NCBI RefSeq assembly: GCF_024649945.1
Contig: NZ_JANKMS010000006.1
Coordinates: 307,704-371,703, forward strand
From: Flavobacterium panacis
GTDB lineage: Bacteria; Bacteroidota; Bacteroidia; Flavobacteriales; Flavobacteriaceae
Direction: 5' to 3'
Length of the DNA stretch: 64,000 bases
Made by a program: the position numbers and the translations under genes. This document shows, piece after piece, positions 56,117 to 64,000 of this stretch (the first letter of the stretch is position 1; each line of letters starts with the position of its first letter). The notes below the pieces were generated by a model, which was given only the letters and a program-made list of their open reading frames with translations, made no database searches and was not told the origin of the DNA.

Positions 56117-56860
56117 ATGAAAGACAACAGGAATAAAATTATTGCACTTCCTTTTGCAGGAGGCAATAAATATAGTTTTAAAAGTATTGAAAAACATATA
56201 CCTAGAAGTTTAAATTGGATAACCGTAGAATTACCTGGTAGAGGTGGTCGCTTTAAAGAGAATTTATTAGTCAATGTTGATGATTTAGTAAACGATCTTT
56301 TAAAGCAAATCACTCCTCTTATTGAAGATTGTAATTATGTGATTTATGGTCATAGTATGGGAACATTATTAGGTTATGAATTGGTGAAGAAAATAATTCA
56401 ACAAGGTTTAAAACAACCAACATGTCTTTTTTTTACAGGTAGGGGTACTCCGGCCTTTAATAGGTTTACAAACAAAAAATCGATACTGCCTGAAGATGAT
56501 TTTTGGAAAGAGGTTGAGAAAATAGGAGGATTACCTAAGGAAATATTGGAATGTAAAGATCTTCTAGAGCTGTATTATCCTATAATGAAATCAGATTTTC
56601 AAGCTGTCGAGGATTATGATTTTAAAGTAATGGATCAAAAATTTACCTTTCCTATACATGTCTGTATGGGAAAAGAAGAAATTGGGGATGGGGAGGAAAA
56701 AACATCTTTGGCTCAAATGAAAGCATGGAAAGAAGAAACATCTGCTCCTTGTACCTTTGAATTATTGGAAGGGGATCATTTCTTTATTCTTGAACATCCA
56801 GAAGTAATGGCAAAAAAAATTGCCCAGATGGCTAATGGTGTTAGTATGTATGCTTTTTAA
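56117..56860 (+). CDS. Type II thioesterase (NRPS editing)
   Basis: 247 residues of the alpha/beta-hydrolase type II thioesterase family. PFAGGNKYSF at the N-terminus, WITVELPGRGGRF, nucleophile Ser80 in YGHSMGTLLGYEL, and His221 in GDHFFI; the Asp lies before it (CMGKEEIGDGEE region). These enzymes remove wrongly loaded groups from peptidyl carrier proteins. It stands at the head of a cluster with a PPTase, an exporter, an aminotransferase and an NRPS, all consistent with that job. Confidence 0.92.
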   Translation: MKDNRNKIIALPFAGGNKYSFKSIEKHIPRSLNWITVELPGRGGRFKENLLVNVDDLVNDLLKQITPLIEDCNYVIYGHSMGTLLGYELVKKIIQQGLKQPTCLFFTGRGTPAFNRFTNKKSILPEDDFWKEVEKIGGLPKEILECKDLLELYYPIMKSDFQAVEDYDFKVMDQKFTFPIHVCMGKEEIGDGEEKTSLAQMKAWKEETSAPCTFELLEGDHFFILEHPEVMAKKIAQMANGVSMYAF

Positions 56861-56990
56861 TCACTTGTTAATATCTATGTTATATACGATGCTTATCAAA
56901 AAACAAAATTTTAGGATGTGAAAATTATTGAGAGCTATAGTTGAAAACATAAATAAGTAATGATATAGCCGTGAAACGTTTCTTAATGAA

Positions 56991-57689
56991 TTAAAAAGAT
57001 AAAGCAATTTTCTTTATTTTGTTTTGTACTGTTTTGATCTCTTTAAGCCCTTGGTAAAAATCAACTTCATAACAATGTAAATTTGGGTTTGCAATATTTG
57101 ATGCTAAAGTTGTGCAGATATTTTCATTTAAGATAAGCTCAATCAGATGCCATGACTTATTGTTGTAGAGCACCTTGTTGGAGAGGATGTTGATTTCCTT
57201 TAGGGGAATAGACAAACCTTTTTCTTCTGCTTTTATAATACTCTCCTTCATGGTCCAAAATCTGAAAAAGGATTTGAGCGGATTTTCCTGTATATTGATT
57301 TGAAACCATTCTTCTTTTGTCATGATATCTTGATAGTCTCTAATGTCGATATCGGTTATTTTTTCAATGTCAATTCCTAGTTTTATTTTTTGTCCAATAG
57401 CACAAACCACAAAATTTCCCGAATGGGAAATACTAAAGTCAACATCATCATTCAAAAATGGTTTTCCAAATTCGTTGTATTTTAAATCAAATATTGCATT
57501 TCTACTTATACCAATTTTATTAAAACATTCCATAAGAAGAAGCCTTCCAAGTAAAAAGGCGTGCTGGTCTTCCCATCTTCTGTAGTTTTTTGTTCTCTGT
57601 ATTGCTTCCAGTGGCAAATACTGATAAAAACTATTCCAAACCTCATTCGGAATTTGGGTATTGAATCTAGTATAAAAAAAATGGATCAA
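56991..57689 (-). CDS. 4'-phosphopantetheinyl transferase, Sfp type
   Basis: 232 residues. Converts apo carrier domains to holo form by attaching phosphopantetheine from CoA. The Sfp signature motifs are present: NEFGKPFL, DFSISHSGNFVVCAIG, GIDIEKITDID with metal ligands Asp107 and Glu109, and FWTMKESIIKAEEKGLS (145-161). It is the only minus-strand gene of the cluster and ends 130 bases from the convergent thioesterase. It presumably activates the NRPS that starts 3.5 kb downstream. Confidence 0.93.
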   Translation of the reverse strand: MIHFFYTRFNTQIPNEVWNSFYQYLPLEAIQRTKNYRRWEDQHAFLLGRLLLMECFNKIGISRNAIFDLKYNEFGKPFLNDDVDFSISHSGNFVVCAIGQKIKLGIDIEKITDIDIRDYQDIMTKEEWFQINIQENPLKSFFRFWTMKESIIKAEEKGLSIPLKEINILSNKVLYNNKSWHLIELILNENICTTLASNIANPNLHCYEVDFYQGLKEIKTVQNKIKKIALSF

Positions 57690-57998
57690 TTTGGAGGTTT
57701 TTGACTTTTAAAATTAAACAAAATTAAACAAATTTTGGATTGTCTTGATCTCCATGCAATAAAAATAAACATGCAGGAATTTAAGATAAATTTCCAAATA
57801 GGAATTTGACTACTGCATTGCACTTGTTATTTTATAGATGTTTTTATGTTAATAATATATTAAAATCCTATTTCACAGAGCCTGTAATATACTTTTAGTA
57901 TATGTTTTATTTTCTTTACGGTTTCCCGTAAGGAAAAATAGATATATTATCTTACATTGGTCGGCATTTAATAATGAACCTTTGAAATTCGTAAAAAC
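57690..57998. other. Divergent intergenic region with two inverted repeats
   Basis: Between PPTase and exporter genes. ATATAC-TTTTA-GTATAT (57887-57903) and TTTCTTTACGG-tttc-CCGTAAGGAAA (57911-57936, one mismatch) lie 96-112 and 63-88 bases upstream of the exporter start. Either could be an operator. Confidence 0.4.
57911..57936. promoter_or_regulatory. Imperfect palindrome upstream of exporter
   Basis: 11-bp arms with a single mismatch around a 4-base centre. No T run follows, so more like an operator or a leader hairpin than a terminator. Position fits control of the exporter, aminotransferase and NRPS genes. Confidence 0.35.
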
Positions 57999-59666
57999 TT
58001 GGAAAAGATAACTGTACTAAAAATATTAAAATTAAAGCTAAATATAGCTTTACCACTGTTAGGATTATTTGGTTTAATAAATGGTTTGTGGAGTAGCAGT
58101 TTGTTAATGCTTATCAGTAATAAAGTTGCTGGAACTCCTTTACCGTTTTTTAGTGATTATGATTGGTTGATTTATTTGGTTTTAGTCCTTGTCTCTTTTG
58201 TTTTGACGTATTATTTTAAGCGTTACATGATTAAAGTAACCTTGAATTTCGGTAAAGAAATGACGCTTCAGATTATAAACAAACTTAGGTTATGCAATTA
58301 CGAATCTTATTTACGAATTGGAGAGGCAAGAGTAAGAACTGCAATGTCTGATGTAGGAACACTGGAAGGATTACCCGAAGCCTTTATTGCTTTTTTTAAT
58401 GCAATAATTATGATGATCGCCGGAATTGGTTATATGTTGTGGCTTTATCCAAAAGGTGCTGTGCTTATAATTATCCTTATTGTGAGTTTAGGGTTCGTCT
58501 ATGTGAGGAGAAATGAAGCCATTGAAAAAAGTATGGATGAGGAACGTTCTCTTGATGACAGTTTTATGGAGAATTATAATGATTTTTTGCATGGTTTTAA
58601 TAAAATTAAAATGAGCAGCAAGAGAAGTCATTCTATCTATTTCGATCATATTGTTAAAAATCGTTCTGCAGCAATCAAACTAAATATTAAGGCTGAGTTG
58701 GCATCTTTTGGCAATGAACTAATTGGACAGTATTTTTTTTATCTTATAATAGGTACTGTGCTTTTTCTACTGCCTGTTATTTTTGATTTGGATCAAATTG
58801 TTATTTCCGGTTTTATGGTTGCTTTTCTGTTTTTGATGGGGCCAATAACTATTTGCATAAATCTTATGAAGAATTTTATTGGATTTAAAATTGCGTTTGA
58901 CAGAATTAATGAGTTTAATGAGATTACTAGCGGAAATATAAAAGATTCTGATTTAGAGAAAAGTTCAGAGAATCCATTGCCTATTTTTGAAAATCTACTT
59001 ATTAAAGAATTAAGCTACAATCATATTGATAAACATGGTTTAGTTACATTTGAATTAAAACCTATTACTTTAAAAATAAAAAAAGGCGAAATTATTTTTA
59101 TTTCCGGAGGTAACGGAAGTGGGAAAAGTACTTTCATTAACCTTCTTTCTGGACTGTATGTACCTAAATCAGGCGAGATAATTTTGAATGATACTATCGT
59201 TATTGCAAAAGAGAATCGATCCGATTACAGAGATATGATATCATGTATTTTTTCTGATAACTATTTGTTTTCTGAAAATTATGATGATTTCGATTTGCTT
59301 CCTTCTAATGAAAACTTAACAGAGCTTCTGAACAAAATGAAACTTGAAGAAATCATCCGTCCAGATGTAGCAAACAATAAGATATTTCAGAATCTGTCCA
59401 GCGGTCAAAAGAAGAGATTGGGATTGATCTATTCATTATTGGAAAATAAAGATATTTTTATTTTTGATGAATGGGCAGCTGAGCAAGATCCTGAATTTAG
59501 GAAATACTTTTATGAAAGTATAATTCCTGAACTAAAAAGTAGAGGAAAAACAGTAATCGCAATTACTCACGATGATGCCTACTTCAGTTTCTGTGACCGA
59601 CTAATAAAATTTAATTACGGAACAATGATAGATCAGGAAATTTTATTTTCTACGGCTCTGGTATAG
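57999..59666 (+). CDS. Cyclic-peptide/siderophore-type ABC exporter (PvdE/SyrD/YojI-like)
   Basis: 555 residues, a half-transporter with membrane domain and ATPase in one chain. Six membrane helices about 15-300; the ATPase has Walker A GGNGSGKST with Lys376, signature LSSGQKKRLGL, and Walker B DEWAAEQDPEFRKYFY. The Asp-Glu-Trp-Ala-Ala-(Asp/Glu)-Gln-Asp-Pro motif is a hallmark of the PvdE/SyrD cyclic peptide exporter family. Start is TTG 57999; the frame has a stop at 57975 and no ATG before it. Lies immediately before the aminotransferase and NRPS genes, so it likely exports their product. Confidence 0.93.
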   Translation: MEKITVLKILKLKLNIALPLLGLFGLINGLWSSSLLMLISNKVAGTPLPFFSDYDWLIYLVLVLVSFVLTYYFKRYMIKVTLNFGKEMTLQIINKLRLCNYESYLRIGEARVRTAMSDVGTLEGLPEAFIAFFNAIIMMIAGIGYMLWLYPKGAVLIIILIVSLGFVYVRRNEAIEKSMDEERSLDDSFMENYNDFLHGFNKIKMSSKRSHSIYFDHIVKNRSAAIKLNIKAELASFGNELIGQYFFYLIIGTVLFLLPVIFDLDQIVISGFMVAFLFLMGPITICINLMKNFIGFKIAFDRINEFNEITSGNIKDSDLEKSSENPLPIFENLLIKELSYNHIDKHGLVTFELKPITLKIKKGEIIFISGGNGSGKSTFINLLSGLYVPKSGEIILNDTIVIAKENRSDYRDMISCIFSDNYLFSENYDDFDLLPSNENLTELLNKMKLEEIIRPDVANNKIFQNLSSGQKKRLGLIYSLLENKDIFIFDEWAAEQDPEFRKYFYESIIPELKSRGKTVIAITHDDAYFSFCDRLIKFNYGTMIDQEILFSTALV

Positions 59667-59835
59667 TTATAATTATATGTTTTTTATTTTTTATACTTTT
59701 TAAAATAGGATACAATTTTATTTTTTAAATCAATTTTTTTGTGTTAGAATCATTCTTTTTTAGAATAAGTCAGATGTTCGAGCAGACCTTGGATACAGTT
59801 CTACGTTTATAATTTAATCACAACTACTCACTATT

Positions 59836-61233
59836 ATGCAATTACTTAAAGATTATCACTTGTCTCAGGGAGCAAAAATTATTTCATCTTCATTGCCTGG
59901 AGAAAAATCAAAAGTTTTATTAGAATTACAGAAAAACATTGAAGGTAGTGTAGTCTCATACCCGAAAAAAATGCCAGTTGCCTTAAAACGAGCAAAAGGG
60001 AGCATTGTGGAGGATGTAGATGGAAATCAATTTATTGATTTTTTTGGAGGTTGTGGCGTATTGAATGTTGGGCATAGTAATGCCTTTGTGATGGAATATG
60101 TTAAGGAACAACAGGAAGAATTAGTCCATGCATTGGATTTTCCAACAGAAAATAAACTTTTTTTAATTCAAAAAATATTAAACAATTTACCAGAGGAGAT
60201 TCGTCAGGATTATAAAGTTAGTTTTGGCGGGCCTACAGGTTCAGATGCAGTTGAAGCTGCTATAAAATTAGCAAAAATAAAAACAGGTCGTGATGGCATT
60301 ATTGCTTTTTCGGGTGGATATCATGGAATGACTTCCGGTGCATTAGCTGTGACCTCTGATACTTTTTTTAGAAAAAAGATATCCTCTCTTATTCCAAATG
60401 TACATTTTGTACCTTACAGTTATTGTTATCGTTGCCCATTTAATAAGAAGGAGAATACTTGTAATTATGATTGTGCAAGTCATTTTGAATGGATATTGGA
60501 AACAGGACATTCAGGTATAACACTTCCTGCGGCAATTATTTTGGAACCAATACAAGGCGAAGGTGGCAATATCGTTCCTAGAAAAGGATTTTTGGAACGC
60601 ATAGTCAAAATAGCAAATAAGCATGGTGTTATTGTGATTTTTGATGAGATTCAAAGTGGCTTCTACAGAACAGGAAAATTTCTGGAATTTATGAATACGA
60701 AAGCAATACCGGATATAATTACATTCTCAAAAGGTTTTGGGGGAATAGGATTTCCAATTTCGGGATTAATTTATAAAAGGGATATTGAGGCTTGGGAAAC
60801 GGCAGAGCACATTGGAACTTTTAGAGGTAATCAGGTAAGTATAGCGGCAGCCAGAGGGGCATTTGATTTTATAGAAAAATATAAAATTGAAGAATACGCA
60901 AGCTTTATAGGTGACTATTTGAAGGAGCAATTGAATATCATGGCATTAGAGCATCCTTTTATTGGAGAAGTCCGAGGACGAGGTATGATGATAGGTGTAG
61001 AGTTTGTAAAAGATAAAAAGTCAAAGAAGCCTTTTCCTGAGTATTTGAAAAAGTTTAGGGAAGAATGTTTTCAAAGGGGATTACTGTTTGAGGTAGGAGG
61101 TCATTATAATAATGTGTTGCGATTAGTTCCACCTTTGATTACAACTAAGGATATTGTTGATTCTGCATTAATAATAATGAAAGAGGCCTTTCTTGTTTGT
61201 GCAGAAGAGAATTTTAAACAAGCTTTGGTATAA
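59836..61233 (+). CDS. Class III aminotransferase, diaminobutyrate--2-oxoglutarate type
   Basis: 465 residues, PLP-dependent. Family motifs: IDFFGGCGVLNVGH, GPTGSDAVEAAIKLA, AFSGGYHGMTSGALAVT, EPIQGEGGN, IFDEIQSGFYRTG, and Lys299 in FSKGFGGIG as the PLP lysine. The pattern matches the Dat/RhbA-type enzymes that make L-2,4-diaminobutyrate from aspartate semialdehyde. It is 17 bases before the NRPS start, which suggests the amino acid is a building block of the peptide. EctB-type use in ectoine synthesis is excluded by the missing ectA and ectC. A Cys-rich insertion (YCYRCPF, CNYDC) is present. Confidence 0.85.
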   Translation: MQLLKDYHLSQGAKIISSSLPGEKSKVLLELQKNIEGSVVSYPKKMPVALKRAKGSIVEDVDGNQFIDFFGGCGVLNVGHSNAFVMEYVKEQQEELVHALDFPTENKLFLIQKILNNLPEEIRQDYKVSFGGPTGSDAVEAAIKLAKIKTGRDGIIAFSGGYHGMTSGALAVTSDTFFRKKISSLIPNVHFVPYSYCYRCPFNKKENTCNYDCASHFEWILETGHSGITLPAAIILEPIQGEGGNIVPRKGFLERIVKIANKHGVIVIFDEIQSGFYRTGKFLEFMNTKAIPDIITFSKGFGGIGFPISGLIYKRDIEAWETAEHIGTFRGNQVSIAAARGAFDFIEKYKIEEYASFIGDYLKEQLNIMALEHPFIGEVRGRGMMIGVEFVKDKKSKKPFPEYLKKFREECFQRGLLFEVGGHYNNVLRLVPPLITTKDIVDSALIIMKEAFLVCAEENFKQALV

Positions 61234-61250
61234 ATCCTCTAAGTATCGCA

Positions 61251-64000
61251 ATGAATATAAAATCAAAATTACATATAGCGCAGCAAGAAGTCTATTACGG
61301 ACAATTGATGAATCCGGAAAGTCCATTATACAATATAGGTGGTTATACAGTTTTTAAAGGGGATTTTGATGTCTCGAAATTTAAGGAAGTATTGGAAGGC
61401 TTGCCTAAAGTTTTTGATGTCTTTAATGTCAAATTTGATTTTTCGGAAAATGAACCAGCATTTTATATCAATGATTTTTCAAAAAAAGTTTTTATAGATG
61501 AATTGGATTTCTCATCAGAACTTGAACCAAGAAAAAAGGCTAATGAATGGATGCAAAACCAATTTAACATTGCTTTTGATTTAACGCAGGACAAATTATA
61601 TAAATACACACTGATAAAAATTGAAAAAGATGAATATTGGTGGTTTGTTTGTTTTCATCATTTAATAGCAGATGGATTTGGTTTTGCAATAAAAGTCGAT
61701 TATGTAATTAATCAATATGAAAATTTTATTTTTAGGGAAGAAGGATCTGAGATAGAGTATCCTTCCTATTTTGATGCGGCACAAAAAAGTTTTGAATATA
61801 TTAATTCAGAACAATGTAGTAAAGACAAGATTTATTGGGAAGAAAAGTATAAAATTGTTCCAAAAAAAACATTAAACAAAAAATATAAAAATGAAGTAGG
61901 AGGTGGGCGATTTTCACTTACTGTTTCAGACTCGGATAAAGCATTGTTTAACCGTTTATCAGAGTCAACAAAGACAAATATCCCACAACTTACGATAGCA
62001 GCCTTGTTATTATATTTTGGAAAAATAACAGATCAAAAAACTTTTAGTTTTGGAATTCCTGTTCACAATAGAGCAGGAAGACAAGAAAGAAAAACATTAG
62101 GGATGTTTGCCGGAATGCTTGCTTATCAAGGAAATTACGTTAAAGAGCAAGTTTTGTCCGATCTTCTGTCAGAGATTAAGCAGACACAACGAAATGATTA
62201 CAGGCATCGTTTGTACCCTATTTCGTTTTTGAACAGATCCCTAAAACTATTGTCGGAAAACAGATTGCAGCTTTTCGATGTGGCAGTAAACTATGAGCCT
62301 CTGCCTTTCCCAAAATCGTTATCCCCGGATCTTAGTATAGAGATCAAACATTTATCCAGTAGTTTGGTTGAATATCCACTGTCTATTCGATGGTGTGATT
62401 ACGGGCAAGGTCTTCCTATGGAATTAAATGTCGACTATCAAAAAGAATATTTTAACAACGATGAAATAGAAGTACTAGTTGCAAGACTACTTCATATTAT
62501 AAGACAGTTTGAGTTTGGATTAAATCAATCTGTTAGTGATTTGTCTATTCTCGACATACAGGAGGAACACCAGTTGTTGGATGTTTTCAATGCTACGTCT
62601 GTTGAATATCCTAGAGACAAGACTTTGGTGGATTTATTCGAAGAGCAGGTGCAAAGAACCCCTGATGCAGTAGCGGTTGTTTATGATGGTGAGGAGTTGA
62701 GCTACAGGGAGTTGAACGAGAGGTCCAACCAGTTGGGGCATTATCTGAGGGATCAGGGTGTGCAGGCAGATACTTTGGTTGGTATCTGTTTGGAACGCAG
62801 TCTGGAGATGCTTGTGGGTATCCTTGGTATTTTGAAATCCGGAGCAGCGTATGTTCCTATCGATCCTGATTATCCACAGGACCGTATTTCGTATATGGTT
62901 GGGGATGCAGGAATTAGACAGGTGTTGAGTAGTTCGTCCAGCCATAAGGTACTGGATGGATATGGCGGTCTTAGTGTTGTCCTGCTGGACAGGGATCGGT
63001 ATATGTTTTCTGGATATCCGACAGTAAACCCGGATGTTGCGGTATCGTCTGATAATCTGGCCTATGTTATTTATACATCAGGAAGTACGGGCAGACCTAA
63101 GGGAGTGATGATAGAACATACTACTGTTGTGAACTTAGTTACTTCTCAGTCCCATACATTTAATATTGATTCAAGTGATGTTGTTTTGCAGTTTTCAAAT
63201 TATGCATTTGATGCTTCGGTAGAACAAATTTTTATAACATTATTGAATGGCAGTAAATTGGTTTTGGTCCAAAAAGAGATAATTCTGAATACAGAAAATT
63301 TACTAGATTTTATTGATTCTCAAAAAATCACGCATTTCCATACTACTCCAAGTATGTTGAGTACTTTGCCGGTAAGGACAGATTTAAAATCCTTGAGAAG
63401 AGTAGTTGTTGGAGGGGAGATTTGTGGGAAAGATTTAATGAAAGTTTGGAATGAAGGATATTCATTTTATAATGAATATGGCCCAACAGAAACGACAGTA
63501 ACCTCTACGATAAGCTTTTATGAGAAAGGTACTTATGGAGATAAAGAAATAAATATAGGAATTCCTATAGCCAATACTCAGGTATATATATTAGATTCTG
63601 AAATGAATTTATTACCGGTTGGAGTAGTTGGAGAATTATGTGTTGGAGGAGCGGGAGTTGCGCGAGGTTATCTGAACCGAGAAGAATTGACTGCTGAGAA
63701 GTTCATAGCAAATCCTTTTGCAGCAGGCGAAAGAATTTATAAGACCGGAGATTTGGCCAGATGGCTTCCTGATGGAAATATAGAATACATCGGCAGGAAG
63801 GACAACCAGGTCAAGATCCGCGGTTACCGAATCGAATTGGGCGAGATCGAGAATGCGTTGTCTTTGGTAGCTGGAATCAGCCAGTGCTGCGTACTGGCCA
63901 AGGAGGATGCATCAGGGAACAAACGTCTTGTGGGTTATGTGGTATCGGAGGAGAAACTGGACAGGACGTATTTGCAGGATCAACTGAAATCAAGTTTGCC
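61251..64000 (+). CDS. Nonribosomal peptide synthetase, first module(s), continues past window
   Basis: The frame from ATG 61251 is open to the right edge (917 codons). Residues about 1-440 form a condensation domain with the active-site motif HHLIADG (136-142). After FNATSVEYP an adenylation domain starts: YTSGSTGRPKGVM (A3), FSNYAFDASVEQIF (A4), YNEYGPTETTV (A5), GELCVGGAGVARGY (A7), YKTGDLARWLPDGNIEYIGR (A7/A8) and KIRGYRIELGEIE. It stops inside the A10 region, so the carrier domain lies beyond the window. A leading condensation domain often adds a fatty acid to residue 1. It is 17 bases after the aminotransferase gene. Confidence 0.94.
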   Translation, partial: MNIKSKLHIAQQEVYYGQLMNPESPLYNIGGYTVFKGDFDVSKFKEVLEGLPKVFDVFNVKFDFSENEPAFYINDFSKKVFIDELDFSSELEPRKKANEWMQNQFNIAFDLTQDKLYKYTLIKIEKDEYWWFVCFHHLIADGFGFAIKVDYVINQYENFIFREEGSEIEYPSYFDAAQKSFEYINSEQCSKDKIYWEEKYKIVPKKTLNKKYKNEVGGGRFSLTVSDSDKALFNRLSESTKTNIPQLTIAALLLYFGKITDQKTFSFGIPVHNRAGRQERKTLGMFAGMLAYQGNYVKEQVLSDLLSEIKQTQRNDYRHRLYPISFLNRSLKLLSENRLQLFDVAVNYEPLPFPKSLSPDLSIEIKHLSSSLVEYPLSIRWCDYGQGLPMELNVDYQKEYFNNDEIEVLVARLLHIIRQFEFGLNQSVSDLSILDIQEEHQLLDVFNATSVEYPRDKTLVDLFEEQVQRTPDAVAVVYDGEELSYRELNERSNQLGHYLRDQGVQADTLVGICLERSLEMLVGILGILKSGAAYVPIDPDYPQDRISYMVGDAGIRQVLSSSSSHKVLDGYGGLSVVLLDRDRYMFSGYPTVNPDVAVSSDNLAYVIYTSGSTGRPKGVMIEHTTVVNLVTSQSHTFNIDSSDVVLQFSNYAFDASVEQIFITLLNGSKLVLVQKEIILNTENLLDFIDSQKITHFHTTPSMLSTLPVRTDLKSLRRVVVGGEICGKDLMKVWNEGYSFYNEYGPTETTVTSTISFYEKGTYGDKEINIGIPIANTQVYILDSEMNLLPVGVVGELCVGGAGVARGYLNREELTAEKFIANPFAAGERIYKTGDLARWLPDGNIEYIGRKDNQVKIRGYRIELGEIENALSLVAGISQCCVLAKEDASGNKRLVGYVVSEEKLDRTYLQDQLKSSL

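Noticed and set aside
59836..61233. Aminotransferase as EctB of an ectoine pathway
   Set aside because: No ectA or ectC nearby and an NRPS starts 17 bases later; diaminobutyrate supply for the peptide is the better explanation.
62634..62945. Minus-strand open frame inside the NRPS
   Set aside because: Antisense to adenylation-domain motifs.
1..64000. CRISPR arrays, tRNA and rRNA genes
   Set aside because: No regularly spaced repeats, no cloverleaf with anticodon arm and CCA-end context, and no rRNA motifs were seen by eye on either strand. A tRNAscan-SE run would settle the tRNA question.

Overview
The window is chromosomal DNA from a member of the Bacteroidetes, most likely a Flavobacteriaceae (Flavobacterium/Chryseobacterium type). 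The evidence is the SusC/SusD pair, a hybrid two-component sensor, LytS/LytTR regulation, DUF6624, DUF1349 and fasciclin families, AT-rich genes with no obvious Shine-Dalgarno sites, and promoters of the TTG-N19..21-TAnnTTTG type. Composition is a mosaic. Positions 1-13270 and about 24400-43300 are visibly richer in G+C than 13300-24380 and 44000-64000.

Layout. (1) 1-5200: 3' part of xseA, xseB, a UvrD-type helicase on the other strand, a DUF3606 protein and a fasciclin protein. (2) 5200-7800: a PKD lipoprotein, a degenerate stand-alone receiver protein and small unknowns. (3) 8155-13266: a mobilization module with a RadC-like protein, a small accessory mobilization protein, an HxHxH relaxase and a VirD4/TraG coupling protein. 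A long inverted repeat just upstream is a candidate oriT. (4) 13474-24380: a complete fructan utilization locus (hybrid sensor, sugar porter, GH32 hydrolase, SusC, SusD). Its right edge cuts off an NADP-binding oxidoreductase gene within a few bases of the susD stop. (5) 24900-38400: four AraC-type regulators (one frameshifted), a GH29 fucosidase, an SDR, secreted beta-helix and lectin-like proteins, a DUF6624 lipoprotein and an orphan bioB. (6) 38889-43984: a TPR histidine kinase, Crp- and XRE-type regulators, a frame-disrupted lipoprotein gene and an unknown. (7) 44514-48827: an outer-membrane beta-barrel receptor, a LytS-type kinase and a LytTR regulator. The promoter upstream carries two perfect 11-bp direct repeats 21 bp apart, the geometry expected for a LytTR operator. 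(8) 49200-55112: DUF1349 protein, LuxR-type regulator, IS3-family transposases (one intact and fused, one truncated), an unknown, and a PI-PLC-like enzyme.

(9) 56117-64000 is the start of a nonribosomal peptide gene cluster: type II thioesterase, Sfp-type phosphopantetheinyl transferase (opposite strand), a PvdE/SyrD-like peptide exporter, a diaminobutyrate-type aminotransferase, then a large NRPS that runs off the right edge. The NRPS begins with a condensation domain before its first adenylation domain. Together these suggest an exported peptide containing 2,4-diaminobutyrate, possibly N-acylated. This is the most interesting system in the window; the product is not known from the sequence.
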